A stretch of DNA of 64,000 bases, taken from NCBI RefSeq assembly GCF_005298075.1, contig NZ_SZZH01000006.1:423050-487049 (forward strand), in the 5' to 3' direction. Below, piece by piece: positions 11,839-19,436 of the stretch; position 1 is the first letter of the stretch, and each line of letters begins with the position of its first letter. The DNA comes from Nakamurella flava. GTDB taxonomy: Bacteria; Actinomycetota; Actinomycetes; Mycobacteriales; Nakamurellaceae. The notes under the pieces are model-generated. The model worked only from the letters and a program-made list of their open reading frames with translations. It had not been told where the DNA came from and did not search any database. Both the position numbers and the translations under genes were made by a program.

Positions 11839-13017
11839 TCAGAGACGTTCGAGGATGGTGGCGTTCGCCTGCCCGCCGCCCTCGCACATCGTCTGCAGTC
11901 CGTAACGGGCGCCGGTGGCGTGCAGGTGGTGTGCCAGCGTCGTCATGATCCGCGCCCCCGAACCGCCGAGCGGATGGCCGAGGGCGATGGCGCCGCCGTT
12001 CGGGTTGAGCGCCTTCTCGAGGTGGCTGCGGTCGGTGCCGTCCGGACCGAACTCGGCGAGCCAGGCCAGCGGAACGGACGCGAACGCCTCGTTGACCTCG
12101 AACACCCCGATCTCGTCGAGCCGAAGGCCGCTGCGTTGCAACACCTTCCAGGTCGCCGGCAGGGGAGCGGTGAGCATTGTCAGCGGGTCGTCGGCCGCCA
12201 GCACCGCGGTGTGCACCCGGGCGAGCACCGGCCAGCCGTGGTGGGCGGCGACCTCCGACGTCGTCATCAGCAGGGCGGCGGCGCCGTCGGAGATCTGGCT
12301 GGCGTTACCGGCCGTCACCACGCCCTGCGGGTCGAACGCCGGACGCAGCATCCCGAGTGACTCGAGGGTGCCGCCCCGGCGCACCCCCTCGTCGACGTGC
12401 AGCGGCGAGTCCCCGGTCAGCGGGGCCGGGACCGGGGTGATCTCGGCCTGGAACCGGCCGGAATCCTGTGCGGCGGCGGCCTTCTCGTGTGAGGCGAGAC
12501 TGAACTCGTCCAGCTGGGCCCGGGACAGGTTCCAGCGGCGCGCGATGGCCTCCGCGCCGGGGCCCTGGGCGGGCAGCACCTCGCCGTACCGCTCCACCCA
12601 GCCGCGGGCGGTGAACGGGTGGCTCTCGGCCGAGATGCTCGATCCCATCGGGATCCGCGACATCGACTCGACCCCACCGGCCACCACGACGTCGTACTGA
12701 CCGGCGATCAGCCCGGCCGCCGCGAAGTGCACCGTCTGCTGCGACGACCCGCACTGACGGTCCACGGTCACCCCGGGTACCGACTCCGGCCAACCGGCGG
12801 CCAGGACCGCGAGCCGGGCCAGGTCGAAGCTCTGCTCGCCGACCTGTCCCACGCAGCCCCACAGCACGTCGTCGACCTGTGCCGGGTCCAAGCCGGTCCG
12901 CGCGACCAGCGCGTTCAGCACATGGGCCGACAGATCGACCGGGTGCACGGCGGCCAGGCCGCCGTTGCGTTTGCCGATGGGTGTACGGACGGCATCGACG
13001 ATCACGGCGTCACGCAT
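11839..13017 (-). CDS. Acetyl-CoA acetyltransferase (thiolase)
   Basis: Thiolase that cleaves 3-ketoacyl-CoA or condenses two acetyl-CoA. At 392 residues it is a standard length. The acyl-accepting Cys89 lies in VDRQCGSSQQ, the catalytic His348 in IALGHPLGGSG, and the second Cys378 in TMCEGGGQ near the C terminus. The EVNEAFASVPLAW motif is also present. No partner gene stands in the same operon, so degradative versus biosynthetic use is open. It resembles the second thiolase of this window (38488-39666) in length and active-site layout. Confidence 0.94.
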   Translation of the reverse strand: MRDAVIVDAVRTPIGKRNGGLAAVHPVDLSAHVLNALVARTGLDPAQVDDVLWGCVGQVGEQSFDLARLAVLAAGWPESVPGVTVDRQCGSSQQTVHFAAAGLIAGQYDVVVAGGVESMSRIPMGSSISAESHPFTARGWVERYGEVLPAQGPGAEAIARRWNLSRAQLDEFSLASHEKAAAAQDSGRFQAEITPVPAPLTGDSPLHVDEGVRRGGTLESLGMLRPAFDPQGVVTAGNASQISDGAAALLMTTSEVAAHHGWPVLARVHTAVLAADDPLTMLTAPLPATWKVLQRSGLRLDEIGVFEVNEAFASVPLAWLAEFGPDGTDRSHLEKALNPNGGAIALGHPLGGSGARIMTTLAHHLHATGARYGLQTMCEGGGQANATILERL

Positions 13018-13151
13018 GGTCGACCTCCTGGCACCGGACGTTGCGGGAACGACGAGGCCGGGCCGCGGTCAGCGTCGTTTCCCCAGGCTACGAGCCCCGA
13101 GACCGGGACGGGGTGGTCCTGCTGCCGGCCTTCCGACGGGCAACGGCCTGG

Positions 13152-13273
13152 TAAGCTCCTCGGTTGGCCCGCCGAAGTCGGCGGGCTCAGTTGTGCGGAG
13201 CCCCGAACAGGGCTCTGGGCATGACCCTCCTGCCGCGGAACGACCGTGGCCGATGAGTCCATAGGAGGTGCAC
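13152..13273 (+). promoter_or_regulatory. Promoter and structured leader of the rpsF operon
   Basis: A -10-like TAAGCT stands at 13152. The following ~110 bases carry three consecutive hairpins: GCCCGCCGA/TCGGCGGGC (13167-13186), GAGCCC/GGGCTC (13198-13215) and CCGCGG/CCGTGG (13233-13249), the last followed by CCGATGAG. Many bacteria control rpsF through an S6:S18-binding leader with a conserved CCG element. The position fits, but the match is by eye and tentative. A strong SD (TAGGAGGTG) precedes the rpsF GTG. Confidence 0.4.
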
Positions 13274-13582
13274 GTGAGCGTTTCCACCGCTACGCGTCAC
13301 TACGAGCTGCTGCTCATCCTCGATCCGAGCCTCGACGAGCGCACCGTCGCTCCCTCGATCGACACGTTCCTCAACGTCATCCGCCAGGGTGGCGGCACCG
13401 TCGAGAACGTCGACATCTGGGGCCGTCGTCGGCTCTCGTTCGAGATCCGCAAGAACGCCGAGGGCATCTACGCGGTCATCAACGTCCGCTGCCAGGCTCC
13501 CGTCGTGGCTGAGCTCGATCGTCAGCTGAACCTGAACGAGTCGGTGCTGCGGACGAAGATCATCCGCCCGGACGCGAAGTAA
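13274..13582 (+). CDS. rpsF: 30S ribosomal protein S6
   Basis: Component of the 30S platform that binds with S18 to 16S rRNA. It has 102 residues and the classic S6 pattern: [10 protein letters not shown] at the start, [20 protein letters not shown] in the middle and VLRTKIIRP at the end. The reading frame has an earlier GTG at 13268, but that overlaps the AGGAGG Shine-Dalgarno sequence. The GTG at 13274, 6 bases after the SD, gives the expected N terminus. It is the first gene of the rpsF-ssb-rpsR-rplI operon. Confidence 0.98.
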   Translation: MSVSTATRHYELLLILDPSLDERTVAPSIDTFLNVIRQGGGTVENVDIWGRRRLSFEIRKNAEGIYAVINVRCQAPVVAELDRQLNLNESVLRTKIIRPDAK

Positions 13583-13586
13583 TCGC

Positions 13587-14111
13587 GTGGCCGGCGACAC
13601 CCAGATCACCGTGGTCGGCAACCTGACCGCGGACCCGGAACTGCGGTTCACCCCGTCCGGCGCGGCCGTTGCCAACTTCACCGTCGCCTCCACCCCGCGC
13701 ACGTTCGACCGTGCCTCCGGCGAGTGGAAGGACGGCGAGGCTCTCTTCCTGCGCTGCAACATCTGGCGCCAGGCGGCCGAGAACGTGGCCGAGTCGCTGA
13801 CCCGCGGCTCCCGCGTCATCGTGTCCGGTCGGCTCAAGCAGCGGTCCTTCGAGACCAAGGAAGGCGAGAAGCGCACCGTCTTCGAGGTCGAGGTCGACGA
13901 AATCGGCCCGTCCCTGCGGTACGCGACGGCCAAGGTCAACCGCGCCCAGCGGTCCGACGGCGGCGGTGGCGGCGGCAACTTCGGTGGCGGCTCCAGCGGC
14001 GGGGGTGGCGGCTACGGCGCCTCCCGCGGTGGTGGCGGCGCCCCGAGCGAGGACCCGTGGAGCTCGGCCCCTCCGGCCGGCGGCGGGTACTCGGACGAGC
14101 CGCCCTTCTAA
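13587..14111 (+). CDS. ssb: Single-stranded DNA-binding protein
   Basis: Coats single-stranded DNA in replication and repair. The OB-fold occupies residues ~1-115 ([51 protein letters not shown]). A glycine-rich flexible linker follows (~125-155). The C-terminal acidic tip ends in DEPPF, the docking peptide for partner proteins. At 174 residues it is normal for actinobacterial SSB. The GTG start lies 4 bases after the rpsF stop. No upstream promoter is evident, so it is co-transcribed with the ribosomal genes. Confidence 0.97.
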   Translation: MAGDTQITVVGNLTADPELRFTPSGAAVANFTVASTPRTFDRASGEWKDGEALFLRCNIWRQAAENVAESLTRGSRVIVSGRLKQRSFETKEGEKRTVFEVEVDEIGPSLRYATAKVNRAQRSDGGGGGGNFGGGSSGGGGGYGASRGGGGAPSEDPWSSAPPAGGGYSDEPPF

Positions 14112-14171
14112 GCCGGCCGGCCAGCCGACTCCCAGCTCAGCTCACTGCATTCGAAACTTTCGGAGACATCC

Positions 14172-14408
14172 ATGCCCAAGCCCCCCGTTCGCAAGCCGAA
14201 GAAGAAGGTGTGCGCGTTCTGCAAGGAATCCGCGCAGCCGATCGACTACAAGGACACCACGCTGCTGCGTCGGTTCATCTCGGACCGCGGCAAGATCCGC
14301 GCCCGTCGCGTGACCGGCAACTGCACCCAGCACCAGCGGGACATCGCCACGGCCGTCAAGAACGCCCGTGAGGTCGCCCTGCTGCCCTACACGTCCACCG
14401 CGCGCTGA
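14172..14408 (+). CDS. rpsR: 30S ribosomal protein S18, zinc-binding (C+) type
   Basis: Small-subunit protein that pairs with S6. The 78 residues include the conserved [19 protein letters not shown] and RRVTGNC...VALLPYT. It carries Cys14-x-x-Cys17 plus Cys51 and His54 (NCTQHQ), the metal-binding set of 'C+' S18 proteins. In mycobacteria and relatives a Cys-less S18 paralogue under zinc control replaces this form in zinc starvation; such a paralogue is not in this window. It starts with ATG after a 60-base gap from ssb. Confidence 0.97.
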   Translation: MPKPPVRKPKKKVCAFCKESAQPIDYKDTTLLRRFISDRGKIRARRVTGNCTQHQRDIATAVKNAREVALLPYTSTAR

Positions 14409-14434
14409 GCGCACTGACGAGAAGGACGACGCAG

Positions 14435-14893
14435 ATGAAGCTCATCCTGACCGCCGATGTGCCCGGCCTGGGCGCCCCCGGCGACATTGTCGAGGTCAAG
14501 GACGGCTACGGTCGTAACTACCTCATGCCCCAGGGCAAGGCCATCCTGGCCACCAAGGGTGCCGAGAAGCAGGTCGCGACCATCAAGCGGGCCCAGCTGG
14601 CCCGGGAGATCCGCGGCGCCGAGCACGCCAACGAGGTCAAGCAGGCTCTCGAGAGCCTGTCCGGCAAGATCGTCATCACCGCCCGCACCAGCGGCGACGG
14701 CTCCCGCCTGTTCGGCTCGGTGACCTCCGCCGAGGTCGCCGACGCGGTCCGCAAGGCCGGTGGCCCGGCCCTGGACCGTCGGACCATCGAGACCGGCGGG
14801 CACATCAAGACGGTCGGCCAGCACCCGGTCTCGGTCCGCCTGCACCCGGGCGTGACCGCCGAGTTCTCGGTCACCATCAACGGCGGTTCCTGA
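14435..14893 (+). CDS. rplI: 50S ribosomal protein L9
   Basis: Large-subunit protein with two globular ends joined by a long helix. The signature GDIVEVKDGYGRNYLMPQGKA lies at residues ~17-37. A helical linker follows (~40-75), and the C-terminal rRNA-binding domain (~80-150) contains SRLFGSVTSAEVADAV. There is a GAAGGACG-type SD before the ATG. This is the last gene of the ribosomal/ssb operon; a strong terminator follows about 80 bases later. Length (152) is typical. Confidence 0.98.
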   Translation: MKLILTADVPGLGAPGDIVEVKDGYGRNYLMPQGKAILATKGAEKQVATIKRAQLAREIRGAEHANEVKQALESLSGKIVITARTSGDGSRLFGSVTSAEVADAVRKAGGPALDRRTIETGGHIKTVGQHPVSVRLHPGVTAEFSVTINGGS

Positions 14894-14974
14894 CCGCTGA
14901 GTTCTCGGTCGCCCGCCCATGGCGGTGCCCGACCGATGCCCGCCCGCGTCCACCCATGACGCCGGCGAGCGATT

Positions 14975-15027
14975 CGACGCCGTCCCCGTCCCGCACACCC
15001 GCGGGCGGGGGCGGCGTCGTCGTTTTT
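14975..15027 (+). terminator. Rho-independent terminator of the rpsF-rplI operon
   Basis: Long GC-rich inverted repeat: CGACGCCGTCCCCGTCCC pairs with GGGCGGGGGCGGCGTCG across a ~10-base loop (CCGT/GGCGG tolerates one or two mismatches). It is followed directly by GTCGTTTTT. This is the clearest T-tailed terminator in the window and separates the ribosomal operon from dnaB. Confidence 0.85.
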
Positions 15028-15301
15028 CCAGGGTTGCCGGTGCCTTGCGACGCTGGCCGCCCGGCTCACGATCTGAGGGTCAATCGCTCTTTCCGGACGA
15101 GTTCGGTCACGTTCTGTGACATCGTCACCCGAGGTGTGCGGCGATCGGTCGGTCGCTCACCCGCTTCCGCCTGGCCGGCGCCCGTCGGCCCTAACGGGGT
15201 TGTCGCAGGTCACGGACAGGTGAAGGGAAGATCGCTTCCAGGTGACGGCAATCAGTCGCACCTGTCGGAACGCACGGTCCAGCGCGTCGCGAAAGATTCT
15301 T

Positions 15302-15452
15302 CTGTCCACAGCCACATTGACAAGTCCACAGGGCTTGACCTGGGCTAATGCTGCAGCGGCCGCAACCTGTCCCCAGGTTGTCCCCAGGGCGGTGGAAAAC
15401 TGGCCTGCGACGATGGGTATTCATCCCCAGGTTGTCCCCACACCTGTGCACA
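15302..15452 (+). promoter_or_regulatory. Cluster of DnaA-box-like 9-mers upstream of dnaB
   Basis: Within 150 bases there are six same-strand sequences close to the actinobacterial DnaA box TTGTCCACA: CTGTCCACA (15302), AAGTCCACA (15322), CTGTCCCCA (15367), TTGTCCCCA (15378), TTGTCCCCA (15432) and the self-complementary CTGTGCACA (15444). Each has 7 or 8 matches of 9. A 17-mer, TCCCCAGGTTGTCCCCA, occurs exactly twice (15370-15386, 15424-15440). The wider gene-free stretch 14894-15719 otherwise holds only the terminator, a GTCAC/GTGAC/GTCAC triplet at 15106-15128, and an unremarkable GC-rich segment just before dnaB. Confidence 0.55.
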
Positions 15453-15719
15453 GGCGGGTTTTGCGTCCGTCGATGTGTCCCCTAGCGTCGTCATCCGTCG
15501 GTGCGGCAACGCCCCGCGAGGATCGTCGTCTTCACTTTCGGTAGCCAGGCCCGGCTCGGTCGGGACCAGCCGGAACGCGAGAGAACCCGCTGTCGGGGCG
15601 GTCGGATAGACAGCACTCACGGTCGGCGTCCAGCGGACGTCGACCGGCCCGTTTCCGAGTGTCGGCGGCGGGCCCCGGCCAAGAGTCGGGATCGGCAACA
15701 GGGGGGAGTGCGCGTTCTC

Positions 15720-18362
15720 GTGGCGGTCGTGGACGAACGGTGGTCCGGTCCGGCGAACAGCCGGGACCGTGGGTCGGAGCGGTCCGCGTCGCCGATGCCC
15801 TTCGAGCGCCAGCCCCCGCAGGACCTCGCGGCCGAGCAGTCCGTGCTCGGTGGCATGTTGATGTCGAAGGACGCCATCGCCGACGTCGTCGAGACGCTCC
15901 GGTCCAACGACTTCTACAAGCCCGCCCACAGCCTCGTGTTCGACGCCGTCCTCGATCTGTACTCCCGAGGTGAACCGGCCGACACCATCACCGTCGCTGC
16001 CGAACTCGACCGGGCCGGGTCTCTCGGCCGGGTCGGCGGAGCGGTGTACCTGCACACGCTGATGGCCACCGTGCCGACCGCGGCGAACGCCGGCTACTAC
16101 GCGCAGATCGTCGCCGAGAAGGCCGTCCTGCGGCGCCTGGTCGAGGCCGGCACCCGCATCGTCCAGCTCGGGTACGGCGGCGCCGAGGGCGAAGTGGGCG
16201 GCGGTGAGGTCGACGAGATCGTCGATCGCGCCCAGGCCGAGCTGTACGACGTCACCGAACGGCGGACCACCGAGGACTACGTCGTCCTCGAGGAGCTCCT
16301 CCAGCCGACCATGGACGAGATCGACGCCATCGCCACCGCCGGCGGTCAGTCCGCCGGCGTGCCCACCGGTTTCGCCGATCTGGACGCCCTGACCAACGGT
16401 CTGCATCCGGGTCAGATGATCATCGTCGCGGCCCGACCTGGTGTTGGTAAGGCGCTCGCCCTCGACACCCCTCTCCCGACACCCACGGGCTGGACCACGA
16501 TGGGCGAGGTGGTCGTCGGTGATCAGATCATCGGCGCTGACGGCCGGCCCGTCACGGTCGTTGCCGCCACCGACGTGATGATCGACCGGCCCTGCTTCGA
16601 GGTCACCTTCTCCGATGGCGAGCGGATCGTCGCCGACGCCGAGCACCAATGGCTGACCGACACCCGAGCCTCTCGCCGCGCAGCGCAGGAGGCCCGCGCC
16701 GGGCGTCCGCAACGGGTCCTCCCCGAGGTCCGCACCACCGCCGAGATTGCCCGCACCGTCCGGTTGGACACCGCCGACGCTCGGCTCAACCACTCGGTCC
16801 GTACCGCCGCTCCGCTGCAGCTGCCCGCCGCTGATCTGCCGATCCCGCCGTACACGCTGGGCTACTGGTTGGGCGACGGCACCACCGACTCCGCCTCCTA
16901 CACCTCGGCTGATCCCGAGGTGGCCATGTTCATCGAGGCCGAGGGCATCGTCGTGGTCCCGCTGGGCAACCTGCGCTACGGCCTGCGACTGCCCGCCGAG
17001 CCCGCCGTCGAGCCTCGGCTCTGTGTGGTCTGCGCCAAGTCTTTCGTTCCCCAGACCTCGCAGGTGCGTACCTGCGGCCGCAGTTGTGGTGGGCGGGCCA
17101 AGGGCATCGGTGTGACCGTGCCTCCGACCTGTGTCCACTGTGGTTCCCCGTCATCCGGTCTAGCCATGTGCCGGGACTGCCGACTAACCCGCGGCAGTGT
17201 CCAGGCGAAGTTGCGCACCCTTGGTGTCCTCGGTGACAAGCACATCCCGGCCATCTACCTGCGGGGGTCCGAGGCGCAGCGTCGGGCTCTGCTGGCTGGT
17301 CTGCTCGATTCCGATGGCACCGTGAGTCCGGGCGGACAAGTGCAGTTCGCGGTGACCGACAAGCGTCTAGCGGCCGACGTCCACGAGCTGATCCTGAGCC
17401 TCGGCTACCGCAGCAGCGTGATGACCAAGGCGGTCAACGGTCGGAACGCGGACCGGTCTGTCTGCTACACCGTGAACTTCCGTTCGTCAGAGGAAGTCTT
17501 CGCTCTCCCGCGGAAACAGCTGGTGCACAAGGAGCGTGACCGCGCGACCTCGCCGGCTCGCCGGAACTCGCGCTATATCACCGACGTGCGCCCGATCCCG
17601 TCCGTGCCGGTCCGCTGCGTACAGGTGGACAACATCGACCACCTGTACCTGGCCGGTCGCGCCATGGTCCCGACCCACAATTCGACGCTCGCCCTGGACA
17701 TCGCGCGGCACGCATCGGTGAAACACCGCCAAGCGGCGGTCGTCTTCTCTCTCGAGATGAGCAAGACCGAGATCACGATGCGTCTGCTGTCGGCCGAGGC
17801 GGGCATCCGGTTGTCGCAGATGCGTGCGGGCACGATGAGCGAGCAGGACTGGCAGAAGATCGTCCGGCGGATGACGGAGATCTCCGACGCACCGCTCTAC
17901 ATCGACGATTCCCCGAACATGACGATGATGGAGATCCGGGCCAAGGCCCGCCGCCTCAAGCAGCGCAACAACCTCAAGCTCATCGTGCTCGACTACCTGC
18001 AGCTGATGACCTCGGGGAAGCGCGTCGAGTCCCGGCAGCAGGAGGTCTCGGAGTTCTCGCGCCAGATGAAGCTGCTGGCTAAGGAACTCGAAGTGCCGGT
18101 CATCGCGATCTCCCAGCTGAACCGTGGTCCCGAACAGCGCACCGATAAGCGCCCCATGCTGTCCGACCTGCGTGAATCGGGATCGCTGGAGCAGGACGCC
18201 GACATGGTCATCCTGGTCAATCGACCGGACGCCTGGGAGGCCGACGACCCGCGCGCGGGTGAGGCCGACCTCATCATCGCCAAGCACCGGAACGGCCCCA
18301 CCACGACGATCGCCGTCGCCCACCAGCTGCACTACTCGCGGTTCGCCGACCTGGCCGGCTGA
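15720..18362 (+). CDS. dnaB: Replicative DNA helicase DnaB precursor with in-frame intein
   Basis: Hexameric helicase that unwinds the replication fork; 880 residues before splicing and 470 after. The N-extein (residues 1-244) has the primase-interacting DnaB N domain (QPPQDLAAEQSVLGGML). The C-extein (226 residues) has the RecA-like motor: Walker B region LIVLDYLQLM, ISQLNRGPEQR and LRESGSLEQDADM. The P-loop RPGVGK|ST is split by the intein between Lys and Ser. I chose GTG 15720 because VAVVDE matches the usual actinobacterial DnaB N terminus (MAVVDD) and a GGGGGGAG SD sits 11 bases upstream. ATG 15795 is an alternative. The frame is open far upstream without coding character. Confidence 0.95.
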   Translation: MAVVDERWSGPANSRDRGSERSASPMPFERQPPQDLAAEQSVLGGMLMSKDAIADVVETLRSNDFYKPAHSLVFDAVLDLYSRGEPADTITVAAELDRAGSLGRVGGAVYLHTLMATVPTAANAGYYAQIVAEKAVLRRLVEAGTRIVQLGYGGAEGEVGGGEVDEIVDRAQAELYDVTERRTTEDYVVLEELLQPTMDEIDAIATAGGQSAGVPTGFADLDALTNGLHPGQMIIVAARPGVGKALALDTPLPTPTGWTTMGEVVVGDQIIGADGRPVTVVAATDVMIDRPCFEVTFSDGERIVADAEHQWLTDTRASRRAAQEARAGRPQRVLPEVRTTAEIARTVRLDTADARLNHSVRTAAPLQLPAADLPIPPYTLGYWLGDGTTDSASYTSADPEVAMFIEAEGIVVVPLGNLRYGLRLPAEPAVEPRLCVVCAKSFVPQTSQVRTCGRSCGGRAKGIGVTVPPTCVHCGSPSSGLAMCRDCRLTRGSVQAKLRTLGVLGDKHIPAIYLRGSEAQRRALLAGLLDSDGTVSPGGQVQFAVTDKRLAADVHELILSLGYRSSVMTKAVNGRNADRSVCYTVNFRSSEEVFALPRKQLVHKERDRATSPARRNSRYITDVRPIPSVPVRCVQVDNIDHLYLAGRAMVPTHNSTLALDIARHASVKHRQAAVVFSLEMSKTEITMRLLSAEAGIRLSQMRAGTMSEQDWQKIVRRMTEISDAPLYIDDSPNMTMMEIRAKARRLKQRNNLKLIVLDYLQLMTSGKRVESRQQEVSEFSRQMKLLAKELEVPVIAISQLNRGPEQRTDKRPMLSDLRESGSLEQDADMVILVNRPDAWEADDPRAGEADLIIAKHRNGPTTTIAVAHQLHYSRFADLAG
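16452..17681 (+). other. Class 3 intein in DnaB with LAGLIDADG endonuclease and Cys clusters
   Basis: A 410-residue protein-splicing element inserted in the helicase P-loop. It begins with Ala (ALALDTPLP), not Cys or Ser, and ends THN before Ser+1. The class 3 'WCT' residues are all present: Trp67 beside block-B His65 (AEHQWLT), block-F Cys389 (VRCVQVDN) and block-G Thr408 (VPTHN). The endonuclease region has both LAGLIDADG motifs: LGYWLGDGT (136-144) and LAGLLDSDG (281-289), acidic residues intact. Between them lie two Cys clusters, Cys191/194/208/212 and Cys227/230/240/243, resembling zinc fingers. Splicing competence and active homing are therefore likely but inferred. Confidence 0.93.
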
Positions 18363-18431
18363 CGGATCGGCCCGGTCGGGATGTGAACGGCTGCACAACC
18401 GCGACGAGCCCCTGTTCCTTTCAGGGTTGGT

Positions 18432-18443
18432 AAGGCTAGCCTT
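18432..18443 (+). promoter_or_regulatory. IdeR/DtxR-like iron box
   Basis: Perfect 12-bp palindrome AAGGCTAGCCTT inside GGTAAGGCTAGCCTTGCC, which is symmetric over 18 bp except for one pair. It matches the DtxR/IdeR consensus TTAGGTTAGGCTAACCTAA at about 13 of 19 positions. It ends 5 bases before the ATG of the siderophore-interacting protein gene, so bound repressor would block the promoter or start site. Confidence 0.75.
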
Positions 18444-18448
18444 GCCCC

Positions 18449-19348
18449 ATGTCCGACTCCGTCGCCCTCCCGCCCCGCATCTTCCGGGCCGAGGTGGTCT
18501 CCGTCCGCCGGCTGACCCCGGTGATGACCCGGGTCGTCCTCGGCGGGCCCGGACTCGCCGATTTCCGCAGTACGGGGGTCGGTGACGAGTACGTGCGGCT
18601 GTTCCTGCCGGCCGCAGGCCAGACCGAACCGGTACTCCCGACCGCGACCGCGACCGGCTGGGACTACCCCGACGGCGTCGAGCCGGGCCCGATGCGGACC
18701 TACACGGTCAGGGCGGTCGACCCCGGAGCGGGCACGGTCACCATCGACATGGTCCTGCACGACGGCGGTGTCGCCGCGGCTTGGGCGCGCACGGCGAAGC
18801 CGGGCGACCTGGTCGGCCTCAACACCCCGGACGCCCTGTACGCACCGCCGCCGGACATGGCCTGGCAGCTGATCGTCGCCGACGCTGCCGGTCTGCCTGC
18901 CGCCGCTCGTCTGCTGGAGCAGACCCCGCCCGGTGTGCGGACGCGCGCCGTCCTCGAGGTGCCGACCGCCGCCGACCGGCAGCAGATCCCCGTCCACGAC
19001 GACATCGACATCTGCTGGGTCTACGGCGGCAACGGCCAGCGGGCCAGTTGCCTCGAACAGGTCGTCCGGACCGCGGAACGCCCCACCGGACCCGGCTACA
19101 TCTGGGTGGCCGGTGAGACCCGGACCATGCGCGGGGTCCGCCGCCACCTGCGTCACGAGCTGCGTCTGCCCTGCACGGCGTACAAGGTCGTCGGGTACTG
19201 GCAGGTCGACAACGAGGCCTGGACCGCCCGCTACCAGGCGCTGCCCGAGGCCACCCGCCAGGAGTTGATGGCGATGTGGGACTGCGATCGTGACACCGAG
19301 GACATCCAGGACGAGTGGACCGCACGGTTGGAGTCGCTCGGACTCTGA
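18449..19348 (+). CDS. Siderophore-interacting protein (ferric-siderophore reductase)
   Basis: Cytoplasmic flavoprotein that reduces imported ferric siderophores to release iron. It has 299 residues. The N-terminal FAD-binding barrel (~10-135) carries the SIP pattern MRTYTVRAVDPGAGTVTIDMVLHDGG (RxYTxR). A central SIP/NAD(P)H domain follows (~140-255: ADAAGLPAAARLLEQ, and YIWVAGETRTMRGVRRHLR), then a C-terminal helix region with YWQVD. The iron box directly upstream supports iron-regulated expression. No siderophore transporter is adjacent. Confidence 0.93.
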   Translation: MSDSVALPPRIFRAEVVSVRRLTPVMTRVVLGGPGLADFRSTGVGDEYVRLFLPAAGQTEPVLPTATATGWDYPDGVEPGPMRTYTVRAVDPGAGTVTIDMVLHDGGVAAAWARTAKPGDLVGLNTPDALYAPPPDMAWQLIVADAAGLPAAARLLEQTPPGVRTRAVLEVPTAADRQQIPVHDDIDICWVYGGNGQRASCLEQVVRTAERPTGPGYIWVAGETRTMRGVRRHLRHELRLPCTAYKVVGYWQVDNEAWTARYQALPEATRQELMAMWDCDRDTEDIQDEWTARLESLGL

Positions 19349-19386
19349 CCGTTGTCGGTCCCCCTCCCTATGCTGGCGGGGTCAGT

Positions 19387-19402
19387 CCGGCCCGCGGGCC
19401 GG
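19387..19402. promoter_or_regulatory. Perfect 16-bp palindrome ahead of the sigma-factor gene
   Basis: CCGGCCCGCGGGCCGG lies 35 bases before the ATG of the ECF sigma gene and 13 bases after a TATGCT -10-like hexamer (19369-19374; CTGACC 18 bases upstream could be its -35). It could be an operator or a leader hairpin. As it contains only G and C, chance is a real possibility at this base composition. Confidence 0.3.
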
Positions 19403-19436
19403 GCAGTGCCGGTAGTGCGAGGAAGGACTCCGCCGC

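Noticed and set aside
15106..15128. A canonical CRP/GlxR site before dnaB
   Set aside because: The spacer between TGTGA and TCAC is 5 rather than 6 bases and the flanks do not fit; kept only as an unexplained repeat.
15501..15719. Upstream extension of the dnaB frame by 73 codons
   Set aside because: The extension is Arg/Gly-rich with no DnaB similarity, whereas GTG 15720 gives the conserved VAVVD start with an SD.
16452..17681. Interpretation of the dnaB insertion as a frameshifted or disrupted helicase
   Set aside because: The insertion is exactly in frame, lies between Lys and Ser of the P-loop, and carries all splicing motifs, so it is an intein rather than gene damage.
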